Assembly (NCBI GenBank): GCA_030753365.1
Contig: JASMCJ010000050.1
Coordinates: 1-37,616, forward strand
Direction: 5' to 3'
Source of the DNA: Candidatus Woesearchaeota archaeon
GTDB lineage: Archaea > Nanobdellota > Nanobdellia > Woesearchaeales > GCA-2687795
Length of the DNA: 37,616 bases
Positions within the stretch are counted from its first letter, which is position 1, and each line of letters opens with the position of its first letter. This document shows positions 1-6,494 of this stretch, one piece after another. Made by a program: the position numbers and the translations under genes. Below the pieces are notes generated by a model. The model did no database searches, had not been told where the DNA came from, and worked only from the letters and a program-made list of their open reading frames with translations.

Positions 1-168
1 ATATTTTTCCATAGGCTTACCGTTATATAATATTTCAAGTTTTTTAGAAGTAAGAGTCATTTCTATTCCTTTTAGGTCTATTTCATCAACCTTATCAAAA
101 TATTTCCTCATAGCCTTAGCTATCCATTTTGAGCTTACTGATCCAAGACTAATTAATGCTGCTTTCAT
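1..168 (-). CDS. RimK-like ATP-grasp ligase, N-terminal fragment
   Basis: Only the first 56 codons lie in the window; the rest is beyond position 1. The start (MKAALISLGSVSSKW) and the following segment ending GKPMEKY match from memory the N-terminal pre-ATP-grasp domain of RimK-type glutamate ligases, which add glutamate to ribosomal protein S6 or to coenzyme F420/tetrahydromethanopterin in archaea. The ATP-grasp core is not visible, so the substrate cannot be judged. It is the last visible gene of a minus-strand operon and starts 19 nt after the retropepsin-like protease gene. RimK and retropepsin-like proteases are often neighbours, which supports both calls. Confidence 0.7.
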   Translation of the reverse strand, partial: MKAALISLGSVSSKWIAKAMRKYFDKVDEIDLKGIEMTLTSKKLEILYNGKPMEKY

Positions 169-187
169 TTTAAAAATCATCAATATT

Positions 188-535
188 CTATTTTGAAGGG
201 TCTATTAAAAAGTTCTTTTTCAGCATATTCTGCCCCACCAACACTCTATACTTCATATGAGACCTGTCTGCAATTGTAAATTCAGAGTCAAAGGTATCAT
301 TAGCCAATTTTATCTTAGCCTTAACAACAGGCCTAATAGTGCTTCCATGGGCAGATTTAACTAACCGCTTTCCAACAATCTCACTAAGGTTTAATTCTTT
401 TACTAACGCTTTATCAATACTGCTCTTTGTTGCACCAGTATCTATTCTTGCTTTAACTAATTTCTTCTTATTATCACCAAAAATAGTTACTTCTTCAACC
501 AACCCTATTATAGCCTTATTTTTAAATTCACCCAT
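188..535 (-). CDS. retropepsin-like aspartic protease (RimB / putative ATP-dependent zinc protease family)
   Basis: A 115-residue protein with the retropepsin active-site signature DTGA at about residues 32-35 (ARIDTGATKSSID), followed by the family pattern RPVVKAKI and the C-terminal VLVGQNML. This fits the PF05618 family, usually annotated as putative ATP-dependent zinc protease, although the DTG motif indicates an aspartic protease fold that must dimerise. In bacteria such proteins accompany RimK and are proposed to trim or counteract glutamylation of ribosomal protein S6. Here the gene also lies directly upstream of a RimK-like gene. Its start overlaps the end of the zinc-ribbon gene by 8 nt, so the two are probably translationally coupled. 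It ends with TAG, showing amber is used as an ordinary stop here. Confidence 0.8.
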   Translation of the reverse strand: MGEFKNKAIIGLVEEVTIFGDNKKKLVKARIDTGATKSSIDKALVKELNLSEIVGKRLVKSAHGSTIRPVVKAKIKLANDTFDSEFTIADRSHMKYRVLVGQNMLKKNFLIDPSK

Positions 536-932
536 TTTTTTTCTTCAAACCACCTTCTTTTTTTAGTTTTTTAAAGCTCTGAATCAAATCAACCATATAT
601 TTTCCATCTTCCAGCTTGAACACTAAAGGTTCACCCTTAAACAAATGCAACAAATCAAGCTCATATTTACCTGACTTTATAACTTTTATAGCTTCTAAAT
701 CAAGAACAACAGGTGAATCATCATTATCTTCTCCAACCAGTTCCCTTACATCCTGTTCTATCTGTTTTTTATCTGTATCTGTTAACTCAGCTTCTTCTGT
801 TATCTTCTTTGCTTTATCAACATTAGACTTTTTAACATAAAAAAAGAACTTACCGCCACAAGGGCAGCCTTTAAGTATCTCTTCAGCTCCATCATCATAA
901 AAAGTGCTACAAACAACACATTGGTGTGGCAT
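528..932 (-). CDS. archaeal zinc-ribbon protein (COG3364, OapC/ArvC-like)
   Basis: A 134-residue protein opening with a zinc ribbon: CxxC at residues 5-8 (CVVC) and a second pair near residues 23-25 (CPC) in GCPCGGKFFFYVKK. The middle is acidic and helical, and the tail is rich in lysine. This organisation matches the archaeal family found beside an Era-like GTPase and a DUF2073 protein (database names OapC/ArvC, recalled not checked). The molecular role is not established. The three genes of that set are contiguous here on the minus strand, with 3 nt between this gene and DUF2073, so a shared complex or pathway is likely. Confidence 0.75.
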   Translation of the reverse strand: MPHQCVVCSTFYDDGAEEILKGCPCGGKFFFYVKKSNVDKAKKITEEAELTDTDKKQIEQDVRELVGEDNDDSPVVLDLEAIKVIKSGKYELDLLHLFKGEPLVFKLEDGKYMVDLIQSFKKLKKEGGLKKKNG

Positions 933-935
933 AAT

Positions 936-1328
936 TTACCTCTTCCTTGCTCTCTTCTTATTAGATTCTTTAGTAAGCAATTCTATTTTATTAGGATTTT
1001 TCTTGATTTCTTTCACTATGGATGCAGGCCCTATGATGGTCATTCCATTCCTGTTCCCTAATAACATTTTAACAAAATTCTTCTTAAGCTTATTGATAAA
1101 AACATCGTCGCCTTTTTCATTCTCAAAAACGCCAAGTTCTATCCCTTTGAATTTATTGCTAATTTGCTGCATAGTAGCTTGTATAAGGTTAGCTTCTTCT
1201 TCTCGACTCAGCCTTCCTTCAAGCAGAACTATTTTATTCTCCTTTACCACTTCTAAAATTCTTTTAATTCTATCATCCGAATTAAGGTGTTCAATTTCCG
1301 AATAAGCCATAAATTGTAGAGTAAGCAT
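936..1328 (-). CDS. DUF2073 family protein
   Basis: A 130-residue protein with no membrane segment or signal. The pattern IKRILEVVKENKIVLLEGRL followed by an acidic helix and a basic C-terminal end (NKKRARKR) is that of the archaeal DUF2073 family (also called OapB/ArvB). The family almost always sits between an Era-like GTPase and a zinc-ribbon protein, exactly as here. I keep the upstream ATG at 1328, because relatives I recall begin with a similar MLTLQF stretch; an ATG at 1310 is the alternative. Function is unknown; a GTPase partner or regulator is an inference from gene order. Confidence 0.75.
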   Translation of the reverse strand: MLTLQFMAYSEIEHLNSDDRIKRILEVVKENKIVLLEGRLSREEEANLIQATMQQISNKFKGIELGVFENEKGDDVFINKLKKNFVKMLLGNRNGMTIIGPASIVKEIKKNPNKIELLTKESNKKRARKR

Positions 1329-1369
1329 TTTTCAAGTTTATACCAATCAAACCTCCTTTTTTATGTCTA

Positions 1370-2002
1370 TTAGCTTGTTATTACAAACAATGCTTCATAA
1401 AACTTGTCAACATTTTTTCCGTATTTGGCTGAGATACCTATTACATCATACTGGGGAAATGCCGCTTCTATCTTCTTAATACTTGCCTTTTTTAAATCTA
1501 TCTTATTTGCAACTATCAGCACAGGTATGTTTCTTGCTTGAAGATTACCAACAATAGTTATATTTACCTGCGAATAAGGATCTTTTGTTCCATCAATAAC
1601 AATAATCACTGTATCCATATCATCCAACCATTTGATAGAGTCAATAACACCTTTAGTCGCTTCTTTAGCTCTTTTCTTCGCTTCACTCTGCTTTAAGCCA
1701 GCTTTGATAAAATCTTCATAATCAATTCTTGTGGCTATCCCTGGAGTATCAACAAGGTTAAATGACAGTTCTCTTCCTTTGTGCTTGATATTGATTTGCT
1801 CTTTTATCTGGATTTCTCTTGTTTCATGAGCAACATTAGACACGCTTCCCATGTCTTCTCCTAACCAATCCTGACATATTTTATTCGCAAGAGTGGTCTT
1901 TCCACTGTTAGGAGCTCCATATAATCCTAATTTAATATGCTTTTTATTCTTAAAAAGATTCTTAAGAATTTTATTGACAAACTGCTTTAAAAAACTTATC
2001 AT
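1370..2002 (-). CDS. Era-like small GTPase (archaeal OapA/ArvA-type)
   Basis: A 210-residue P-loop GTPase. G1 is GAPNSGKT near residue 30, G3 is DTPG, G4 is NKID and G5 is ISAK; there is no C-terminal KH domain, unlike bacterial Era. I choose the ATG at 2002, because a GGGGA Shine-Dalgarno-like run lies 6 nt upstream; the longer frame would need a TTG at 2014 that overlaps this run. The gene heads an operon with DUF2073, the zinc ribbon, the retropepsin-like protease and the RimK-like ligase. The promoter region contains a 9-bp inverted repeat (2024-2046). The family is conserved in archaea, with unsettled function. Confidence 0.85.
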   Translation of the reverse strand: MISFLKQFVNKILKNLFKNKKHIKLGLYGAPNSGKTTLANKICQDWLGEDMGSVSNVAHETREIQIKEQINIKHKGRELSFNLVDTPGIATRIDYEDFIKAGLKQSEAKKRAKEATKGVIDSIKWLDDMDTVIIVIDGTKDPYSQVNITIVGNLQARNIPVLIVANKIDLKKASIKKIEAAFPQYDVIGISAKYGKNVDKFYEALFVITS

Positions 2003-2023
2003 TCTTTTCCCCAAAAACAGTTT

Positions 2024-2046
2024 AAAGTATTTTGTTTAAATACTTT
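2024..2046 (-). promoter_or_regulatory. TATA-like promoter inside a 9-bp inverted repeat
   Basis: AAAGTATTT at 2024-2032 is repeated inverted as AAATACTTT at 2038-2046, with a 5-nt spacer. Read on the minus strand it contains TATTTAAAC, a plausible TATA box about 35 nt before the GTPase ATG at 2002. A perfect repeat overlapping the TATA box is what a repressor operator would look like, but AT-rich sequence can produce it by chance. Confidence 0.45.
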
Positions 2047-2080
2047 TCTATATTCCATAAGTATGTATTCAGGGAGATAT

Positions 2081-2304
2081 ATAGCAAACGCACTAAATAT
2101 TCGTACATCAAATATGCGTTTGCTATCATAGAAATTGTTATACAATTTCTAGGATCCTAAGAAAAACCAAAGGTTTTTCTGGGACACTGAGAAACTTCTT
2201 AGAGTTTCTGGTGTGCTCAGAAATGTTTTGCATTTCTGACAAACCAAAAAATATGCAAGACTGATTTTTCAGTTCACCAGAAATTCCTATAGAATTTCTG
2301 CGTG
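2081..2304. other. tandem hairpin array, candidate structured RNA
   Basis: Seven consecutive inverted repeats fill most of the 411-nt divergent gap between the GTPase and KH genes. A 12-bp repeat (2081-2092 with 2115-2126, 22-nt loop) is followed by short hairpins at 2129-2151, 2160-2180, 2184-2214, 2217-2239, 2259-2274 and 2275-2304. Five of the six short hairpins share arms beginning AGAAA and ending TTTCT, while their inner bases differ in a paired way: AGAAATTG/CAATTTCT, AGAAAAACC/GGTTTTTCT, AGAAACT/AGTTTCT, CAGAAATG/CATTTCTG and CAGAAATTC/GAATTTCTG. I see no open frame across it. It could be a non-coding RNA, a multi-site protein-binding array or a palindromic repeat cluster; direction is unknown. 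Confidence 0.6.
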
Positions 2305-2413
2305 TGTTAGAAGAATTAAAAAATATTATGTTCTTAGTTCTTCCGCTATATTTATATAAAAATTAATAAATAACTGGTATATATCTATTATAAAACATAT
2401 ATAACAAACTAGA

Positions 2414-2959
2414 ATGACAGAATACAAGTATGAACTAAAAATTCCTAAGGAAAGAATTGCTGTATTAATCGGCAAGGAAGGCACTATTAAGAAAAAAATA
2501 GAGACTGCTACTTCCACAAAGATAGATATAGATTCAAAAGAGGGTGATATTTTCATTTCTGGCACTGACAGCATTAAACTTTATACAACACAAGAGATTA
2601 TTAAGGCTATTGGAAGGGGATTCAACCCAGAAGTAGCTCTTCTGCTCCTTAAAAGCGATTATGCTTTCGAACTTGTAAATATTAATGATTACATCAAAAG
2701 TGAAAAAAGCCTTACAAGATTAAAAGGGAGAGCTATAGGCAAAGAAGGCAAAAGCAGGAGGATTATAGAAGATCTTACTGACACCCATATTTCAGTTTAT
2801 GGCAAGACAGTAGGTATTATTGGAGAAGTAGGAAATGTTATGATTTCCAAAAAGGCTGTTGAATCCTTATTGAATGGCTCTAAGCACAGCAATGTTTATA
2901 GCTGGCTGGAGAAGCAAAAGAAGAGTATGAAAGAACTTGTTGAAGAGGATTTTAAGTAA
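2414..2959 (+). CDS. KH-domain RNA-binding protein (Dim2/Pno1/Krr1 family)
   Basis: A 181-residue protein with two KH domains. The first has the loop IGKEGTIKKKIE near residues 19-30 and the second RAIGKEGKSRRIIED in the second half; both GxxG loops (GKEG) are intact. This is the archaeal counterpart of eukaryotic Dim2/Pno1, which acts in maturation of small-subunit rRNA 3' ends. In many archaea it lies with aIF1A and a Rio kinase and precedes topoisomerase VI genes. Here top6B follows, but the other two are absent from this window. TATA-like stretches lie at about 2379-2386. It ends 192 nt before top6B, with a hairpin cluster between. Confidence 0.88.
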   Translation: MTEYKYELKIPKERIAVLIGKEGTIKKKIETATSTKIDIDSKEGDIFISGTDSIKLYTTQEIIKAIGRGFNPEVALLLLKSDYAFELVNINDYIKSEKSLTRLKGRAIGKEGKSRRIIEDLTDTHISVYGKTVGIIGEVGNVMISKKAVESLLNGSKHSNVYSWLEKQKKSMKELVEEDFK

Positions 2960-2976
2960 GATAAAAACATCCAAAA

Positions 2977-3076
2977 CGAAAATCCTTATAGATTTTCGGT
3001 CATTACAACTTGGACAGAAAGCCGTAGAATATTAAGCCCAAGTTGTAATAAAACGAAAACCTTAAAAAGGGTTTTC
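2977..3076. other. cluster of three inverted repeats between KH gene and top6B
   Basis: An 8-bp hairpin (CGAAAATC 2977-2984 with GATTTTCG 2991-2998) is followed by a 12-bp stem (ATTACAACTTGG 3002-3013 with CCAAGTTGTAAT 3038-3049, 24-nt loop). A 7-bp hairpin then follows (GAAAACC 3055-3061 with GGTTTTC 3070-3076). The outer two share the lead-in AAAACGAAAA. The layout of short hairpins plus one 12-bp long-loop stem recalls the array at 2081-2304. Possible roles are a processing or attenuation element between co-directional genes, or an independent small RNA. Confidence 0.5.
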
Positions 3077-3151
3077 TACAATTCAATTTTTCTAAATAAG
3101 AAGAATAAACCTACGCATCAAAACTAACTACAAGATTAGAGACGATATAAC

Positions 3152-4930
3152 ATGGCAGAAGAACAAAATAAACTTAATCAACCAGACACCACAGAAGAGC
3201 CTATTGCTGTTGAACTTGCAAAAAAGCAGCGCGAAGTTTCTATCTCGCAGTTCTTTGAAAGGAACAGGCATCTATTAGGGTTTGATAACAAAAGAAAGGC
3301 CTTGATGACTACTATTAAGGAAGCTGTTGATAATAGCTTAGATGCTTGCGAAGAAGCAGATATCCTACCTGAGATATATGTAAATGTTGTTGATATGAAT
3401 AATGACAGGTTTAACATCACTATTGAAGATAACGGTCCAGGTATTGTAAAGAAACAAATACCTCACATTTTTGCAAGATTGCTTTATGGTTCTAAATTTT
3501 TTAAGCTTTCACAATCAAGAGGTCAGCAAGGTATAGGAATCTCAGCTTCTGTTATGTATGCGCAGTTGACTACAGGAAAGCCAGCTAAGATAACTTCTAA
3601 GATTGACAAGAAGCATCCAACGCATTATTATGAGCTTCACATAGACACCCAAAAGAATACTCCTGAGATTGTAAGAGAAGAGATAGTAGAAGAATGGAGT
3701 GACAAAGACCATGGAACTAAGATAGAGCTTGATTTAGAAGGCTCTTATCAAAAAGGCGACCAAAGTATTGACCAATATCTAAAGCAAACCGCTATTGCAA
3801 ATCCTCATATTACATTAATCTATCAACCTCCAAAAGGTGAACAGCTTATATTTGCTAGAGCAACTGACAAAATGCCTAGAAGACCTGTTGAAATTAAGCC
3901 TCATCCTTATGGGGTTGAACTTGGCAGATTATTCCAAATGGCTAAGCTTACAGAAGCAAAAACCTTGCAAAGTTTTCTTATGAAGGAGTTTTCAAGGGTT
4001 GGTTCAGGCACTGCAAAACAGATTTGCGAGAATGCAGCGCTTCTTCCTAAGACAAAGCCAAAAACAATGAGCAGAGAAATGGTTGAAAGCCTTATGAAAG
4101 GCATCAATGAGACTAGAATAATTTCTCCTCCTACTGATTGCATATCTCCTATAGGAAATGATTTGCTTGAAAAAAGCTTAAGGAAAGAAATAAATGCAGA
4201 GTTTTATACTGCTGCCGTAAGACCTCCTAGTGTATATAGAGGAAATCCCTTTATTGTAGAAGTTGCCTGCGCTTATGGCGGAGAACAGCCAGCTGATCAG
4301 TCCATGAAGATATACAGATTCGCAAACCGTGTACCTTTACTCTATCAACCTGGAGGCTGCGGAATAACAAAGAGTGTCATAGCAACTAACTGGCGCTCAT
4401 ATGGCTTGAGCCAAAGTTCTGGCGCTTTGCCTGTAGGACCTATTACTTTAGTTGTTCATTTAGCTTCTGTCTGGGTTCCTTATACCTCTGAGAGCAAGGA
4501 AGCTATTGCGCATTATCCTGAGATTATTAAAGAGATTAAGCTTGCCGTGCAGGAGTGCGGAAGAAAGCTTGCAATGTATATAAGGAAGAAGAGAAGAATT
4601 CAGGATGAGTCAAAGAAACGAGATTATATTCAGATTTATATTCCTCATATTGGAAGCGCTTTAAAAGAGATAATTGGATTGAAAGACAGCCAGGAAGAAA
4701 GAGTCAATAAGCTTTTGAAAAGCGTGCTTGAGAAGAAGAGAGGAGAACTTGAAGAGATTAAGGTTGACAATCCAGAATATGATGCAGAATGGGCAAAGAT
4801 AGGAAAGGAAAAGAAAGAAAGAGAGAAAGGAAAAGAGAAAAAAGAAGAAAAGGAAGGAAAAGACAAAAGTAATAAAGGAAAACAGGAAGGAAAAGAGAGA
4901 GAAAAGAAAGAAGATAAGAAAAAGAAATAA
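3152..4930 (+). CDS. top6B: DNA topoisomerase VI subunit B
   Basis: A 592-residue ATPase subunit of the type IIB topoisomerase that relaxes and decatenates DNA together with subunit A. The GHKL ATP site is complete: N-box EAVDNSLDACE (about 58-67), DNGPGI at 93-98 and the glycine lid GQQGIGIS at 125-132. The transducer region with the Lys-containing ATP-sensing segment follows (for example RVPLLYQPGGCGITKS). The last 45 or so residues are almost only Lys, Glu, Gly and Asp; this charged tail extends the usual length of about 530-560. No subunit A gene follows, although A and B are usually adjacent in archaea. The 5' gap (2960-3151) holds the hairpin cluster and no evident TATA box. Confidence 0.96.
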   Translation: MAEEQNKLNQPDTTEEPIAVELAKKQREVSISQFFERNRHLLGFDNKRKALMTTIKEAVDNSLDACEEADILPEIYVNVVDMNNDRFNITIEDNGPGIVKKQIPHIFARLLYGSKFFKLSQSRGQQGIGISASVMYAQLTTGKPAKITSKIDKKHPTHYYELHIDTQKNTPEIVREEIVEEWSDKDHGTKIELDLEGSYQKGDQSIDQYLKQTAIANPHITLIYQPPKGEQLIFARATDKMPRRPVEIKPHPYGVELGRLFQMAKLTEAKTLQSFLMKEFSRVGSGTAKQICENAALLPKTKPKTMSREMVESLMKGINETRIISPPTDCISPIGNDLLEKSLRKEINAEFYTAAVRPPSVYRGNPFIVEVACAYGGEQPADQSMKIYRFANRVPLLYQPGGCGITKSVIATNWRSYGLSQSSGALPVGPITLVVHLASVWVPYTSESKEAIAHYPEIIKEIKLAVQECGRKLAMYIRKKRRIQDESKKRDYIQIYIPHIGSALKEIIGLKDSQEERVNKLLKSVLEKKRGELEEIKVDNPEYDAEWAKIGKEKKEREKGKEKKEEKEGKDKSNKGKQEGKEREKKEDKKKK

Positions 4931-4948
4931 TTCTAATAGTTCACAAAA

Positions 4949-5140
4949 ATGGAATGCAGAAAAGAATCTAATCTAGAAAATTGCAATTGTTCTTATCCAG
5001 GCTGCCCCAGAAAGGGAATCTGCTGCGAGTGTGTTACTCATCACAGAGAAAGGAAAGAACTGCCTGCATGTTTCTTTAGTGATGATGTTGAGAAAGGTTA
5101 TGATAGAAGTATTGAGAAGTTTGTTGAGGTTAATAGTTAA
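4949..5140 (+). CDS. small cysteine-rich protein (DUF6485-like)
   Basis: A 63-residue protein with seven cysteines in the order [19 protein letters not shown], then an isolated Cys in ELPACFF. The pattern, including the ELPACFF end, matches the small DUF6485 family as I recall it; metal binding is likely but no function is known. It starts 18 nt after top6B on the same strand, so it is probably cotranscribed. Its last four bases overlap the end of the convergent methyltransferase gene. Confidence 0.75.
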   Translation: MECRKESNLENCNCSYPGCPRKGICCECVTHHRERKELPACFFSDDVEKGYDRSIEKFVEVNS

Positions 5141-6066
5141 ACCTTCTTTATTTTCACAACAAAAAATCCTTCTGTATCATTATCCTGTGGCCAGATTCTT
5201 AAACACTTCTTTACTTCAGGATTATAAGTATTACCATCAAACTCCATCACAGGCTCACCTCTCTTTATATCAATCTCAATCTCTTCCAACTTTGCATCCC
5301 CACACTTGCTCAGAAAATAATCAATCACAGCTTCATCTTCCTCAGGTTCAAGTGAGCATGTAGAATACACCATTGTTCCACCTTTCTTAAGGCAAGAAAA
5401 TGCCTGACATATAAGCTGTTTTTGAGTTCCAGCCAACCTTCTTATCATGTTAGGGTTCCACATTCTCAAGGTTTTCAGGCTTTTCCTGATTGTGCCAGTG
5501 CCTGAGCAAGGAGCATCTACAAGGATTCTGTCAAACTTAATATCCTTGAACCATCTCCCTTCCATCAGGGTAATTATATTGTTCGTTATGCCGCATCTTT
5601 GAAGGTTTAATGACAAAGGCTTCATCCTTAATGTTTTGTAATCATTAGCTACAAAAACCCCTTTATTTTTCATCATTGCTGCTATCTGGCTTGCCTTTGA
5701 ACCAGGGGATGCGCACATATCCAACACTATCTCACCAGGTTTAGCTCCAAGAACAATAGGAGGTATCATTGAAACTGCCTCCTGAATATAGAAATAACCT
5801 AAAGAATGTTCTGGCAGGTTGCCTATATCCCTTCTTCCAGTTTTTATATTTTTTATCCAGAACCCTTCTTTGCACCAGGGTATTGGCACCAATTCCCATT
5901 CTTCTTCAAGCCTTTTCTTTAGCTCTTCAACACTCATTTTTAAAGTGTTTACTCTTATAGAACGCCTTAGATACATAAGAGAATATTTCTTAAAGCTCTC
6001 CCAGTCTGTAAGAGAAGAATACCTTTCCTTGAATTTTGGCTTAATTTCTATTTTGTCTGCTTCCAT
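5137..6066 (-). CDS. RsmB/NOP2/Sun-family RNA m5C methyltransferase
   Basis: A 309-residue SAM-dependent cytosine-5 RNA methyltransferase of the NOL1/NOP2/Sun group. The SAM-binding motif I is [16 protein letters not shown], the motif IV cysteine is in DAPCSGTGT, and the catalytic cysteine is in the motif VI stretch [11 protein letters not shown]. The N-terminal segment [17 protein letters not shown] is the family's RNA-recognition lead-in. There is no PUA domain, which agrees with archaeal NSUN6-like or tRNA/rRNA enzymes; the target is unknown. A TATA box on the minus strand at 6089-6097 lies 27 nt before the ATG, suggesting a leaderless message. Confidence 0.92.
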   Translation of the reverse strand: MEADKIEIKPKFKERYSSLTDWESFKKYSLMYLRRSIRVNTLKMSVEELKKRLEEEWELVPIPWCKEGFWIKNIKTGRRDIGNLPEHSLGYFYIQEAVSMIPPIVLGAKPGEIVLDMCASPGSKASQIAAMMKNKGVFVANDYKTLRMKPLSLNLQRCGITNNIITLMEGRWFKDIKFDRILVDAPCSGTGTIRKSLKTLRMWNPNMIRRLAGTQKQLICQAFSCLKKGGTMVYSTCSLEPEEDEAVIDYFLSKCGDAKLEEIEIDIKRGEPVMEFDGNTYNPEVKKCLRIWPQDNDTEGFFVVKIKKV

Positions 6067-6088
6067 TCAAAGAAAATGTATTTTAGGC

Positions 6089-6097
6089 TATATAAAC
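6089..6097 (-). promoter_or_regulatory. TATA box for the RNA methyltransferase gene
   Basis: GTTTATATA on the minus strand, centre 27 nt before the ATG at 6066. This spacing implies transcription starting at or next to the start codon. Confidence 0.6.
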
Positions 6098-6127
6098 TTA
6101 ATTATTGGATATAGGTTTAATAGTAGA

Positions 6128-6277
6128 TTGTCCAATTTGGCTATACGTATTTTTGATGATTCATATAATTTAGTTTCAAGGCAGGATTTTAAAGATTTTA
6201 AGGCAGATATTTCTCTTTATGCTCCAATAGATACAGGTTTGTCTTCAAGGATTGGCCTTAAGGATTTTTATGAGTAA
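6128..6277 (+). CDS. possible small protein or gene remnant
   Basis: A 49-codon frame from TTG at 6128 encodes LSNLAIRIFDDSYNLVSRQD and ends GLSSRIGLKDFYE. Composition and codon choice resemble real genes nearby (FKADISLYAPIDTGLSSRIG), but there is no ATG, no ribosome-binding site, and the frame continues open upstream into the methyltransferase gene on the other strand. It could be a short gene with a TTG start or the C-terminal scrap of a lost gene. I do not recognise the family. Confidence 0.3.
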   Translation: MSNLAIRIFDDSYNLVSRQDFKDFKADISLYAPIDTGLSSRIGLKDFYE

Positions 6278-6278
6278 G

Positions 6279-6401
6279 TTATTCTATCTTATGCCCGCAG
6301 TTCAGGCAGACATGAGTCTTAAGCTTTTCATTATATTTGGTTGTTATTCCATACTCTATTTTATTCTTACATTCTGGACACTTTAACTCTAAGTAATCCA
6401 T
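6279..6401 (-). CDS. 40-residue zinc-ribbon protein
   Basis: The minus strand encodes a complete mini-protein starting MDYLELKCPECKNKI, with CPEC at residues 8-11 and CLNC at 32-35 and ending GHKIE. Two CxxC knuckles 20 residues apart form a complete zinc-ribbon/rubredoxin-like knuckle. ATG is at 6401 and TAA at 6281-6279. It is convergent with the frame at 6128-6277. Stand-alone zinc ribbons of this size are common in archaea and often have no known role. Confidence 0.6.
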   Translation of the reverse strand: MDYLELKCPECKNKIEYGITTKYNEKLKTHVCLNCGHKIE

Positions 6402-6460
6402 CGAATTAAAGAAATTAATAGCCCCCATTACCCCTAATATTAACTTCCTAGATAACTAAG

Positions 6461-6469
6461 TTTATAAAT
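6461..6469 (+). promoter_or_regulatory. TATA box for amrS
   Basis: TTTATAAAT, centre 30 nt before the ATG at 6495. Confidence 0.6.
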
Positions 6470-6494
6470 TTATCTATGCTCTAATAGCTATCTA

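Noticed and set aside
2151-2158. AGGATCCT palindrome inside the hairpin array.
   Set aside because: A single 8-bp palindrome (containing a BamHI-type site) is too short to interpret by itself.
2081-3076. CRISPR array as an explanation for the repeated hairpins.
   Set aside because: The units differ in length and inner sequence, there are no uniform spacers, and no cas genes are present.
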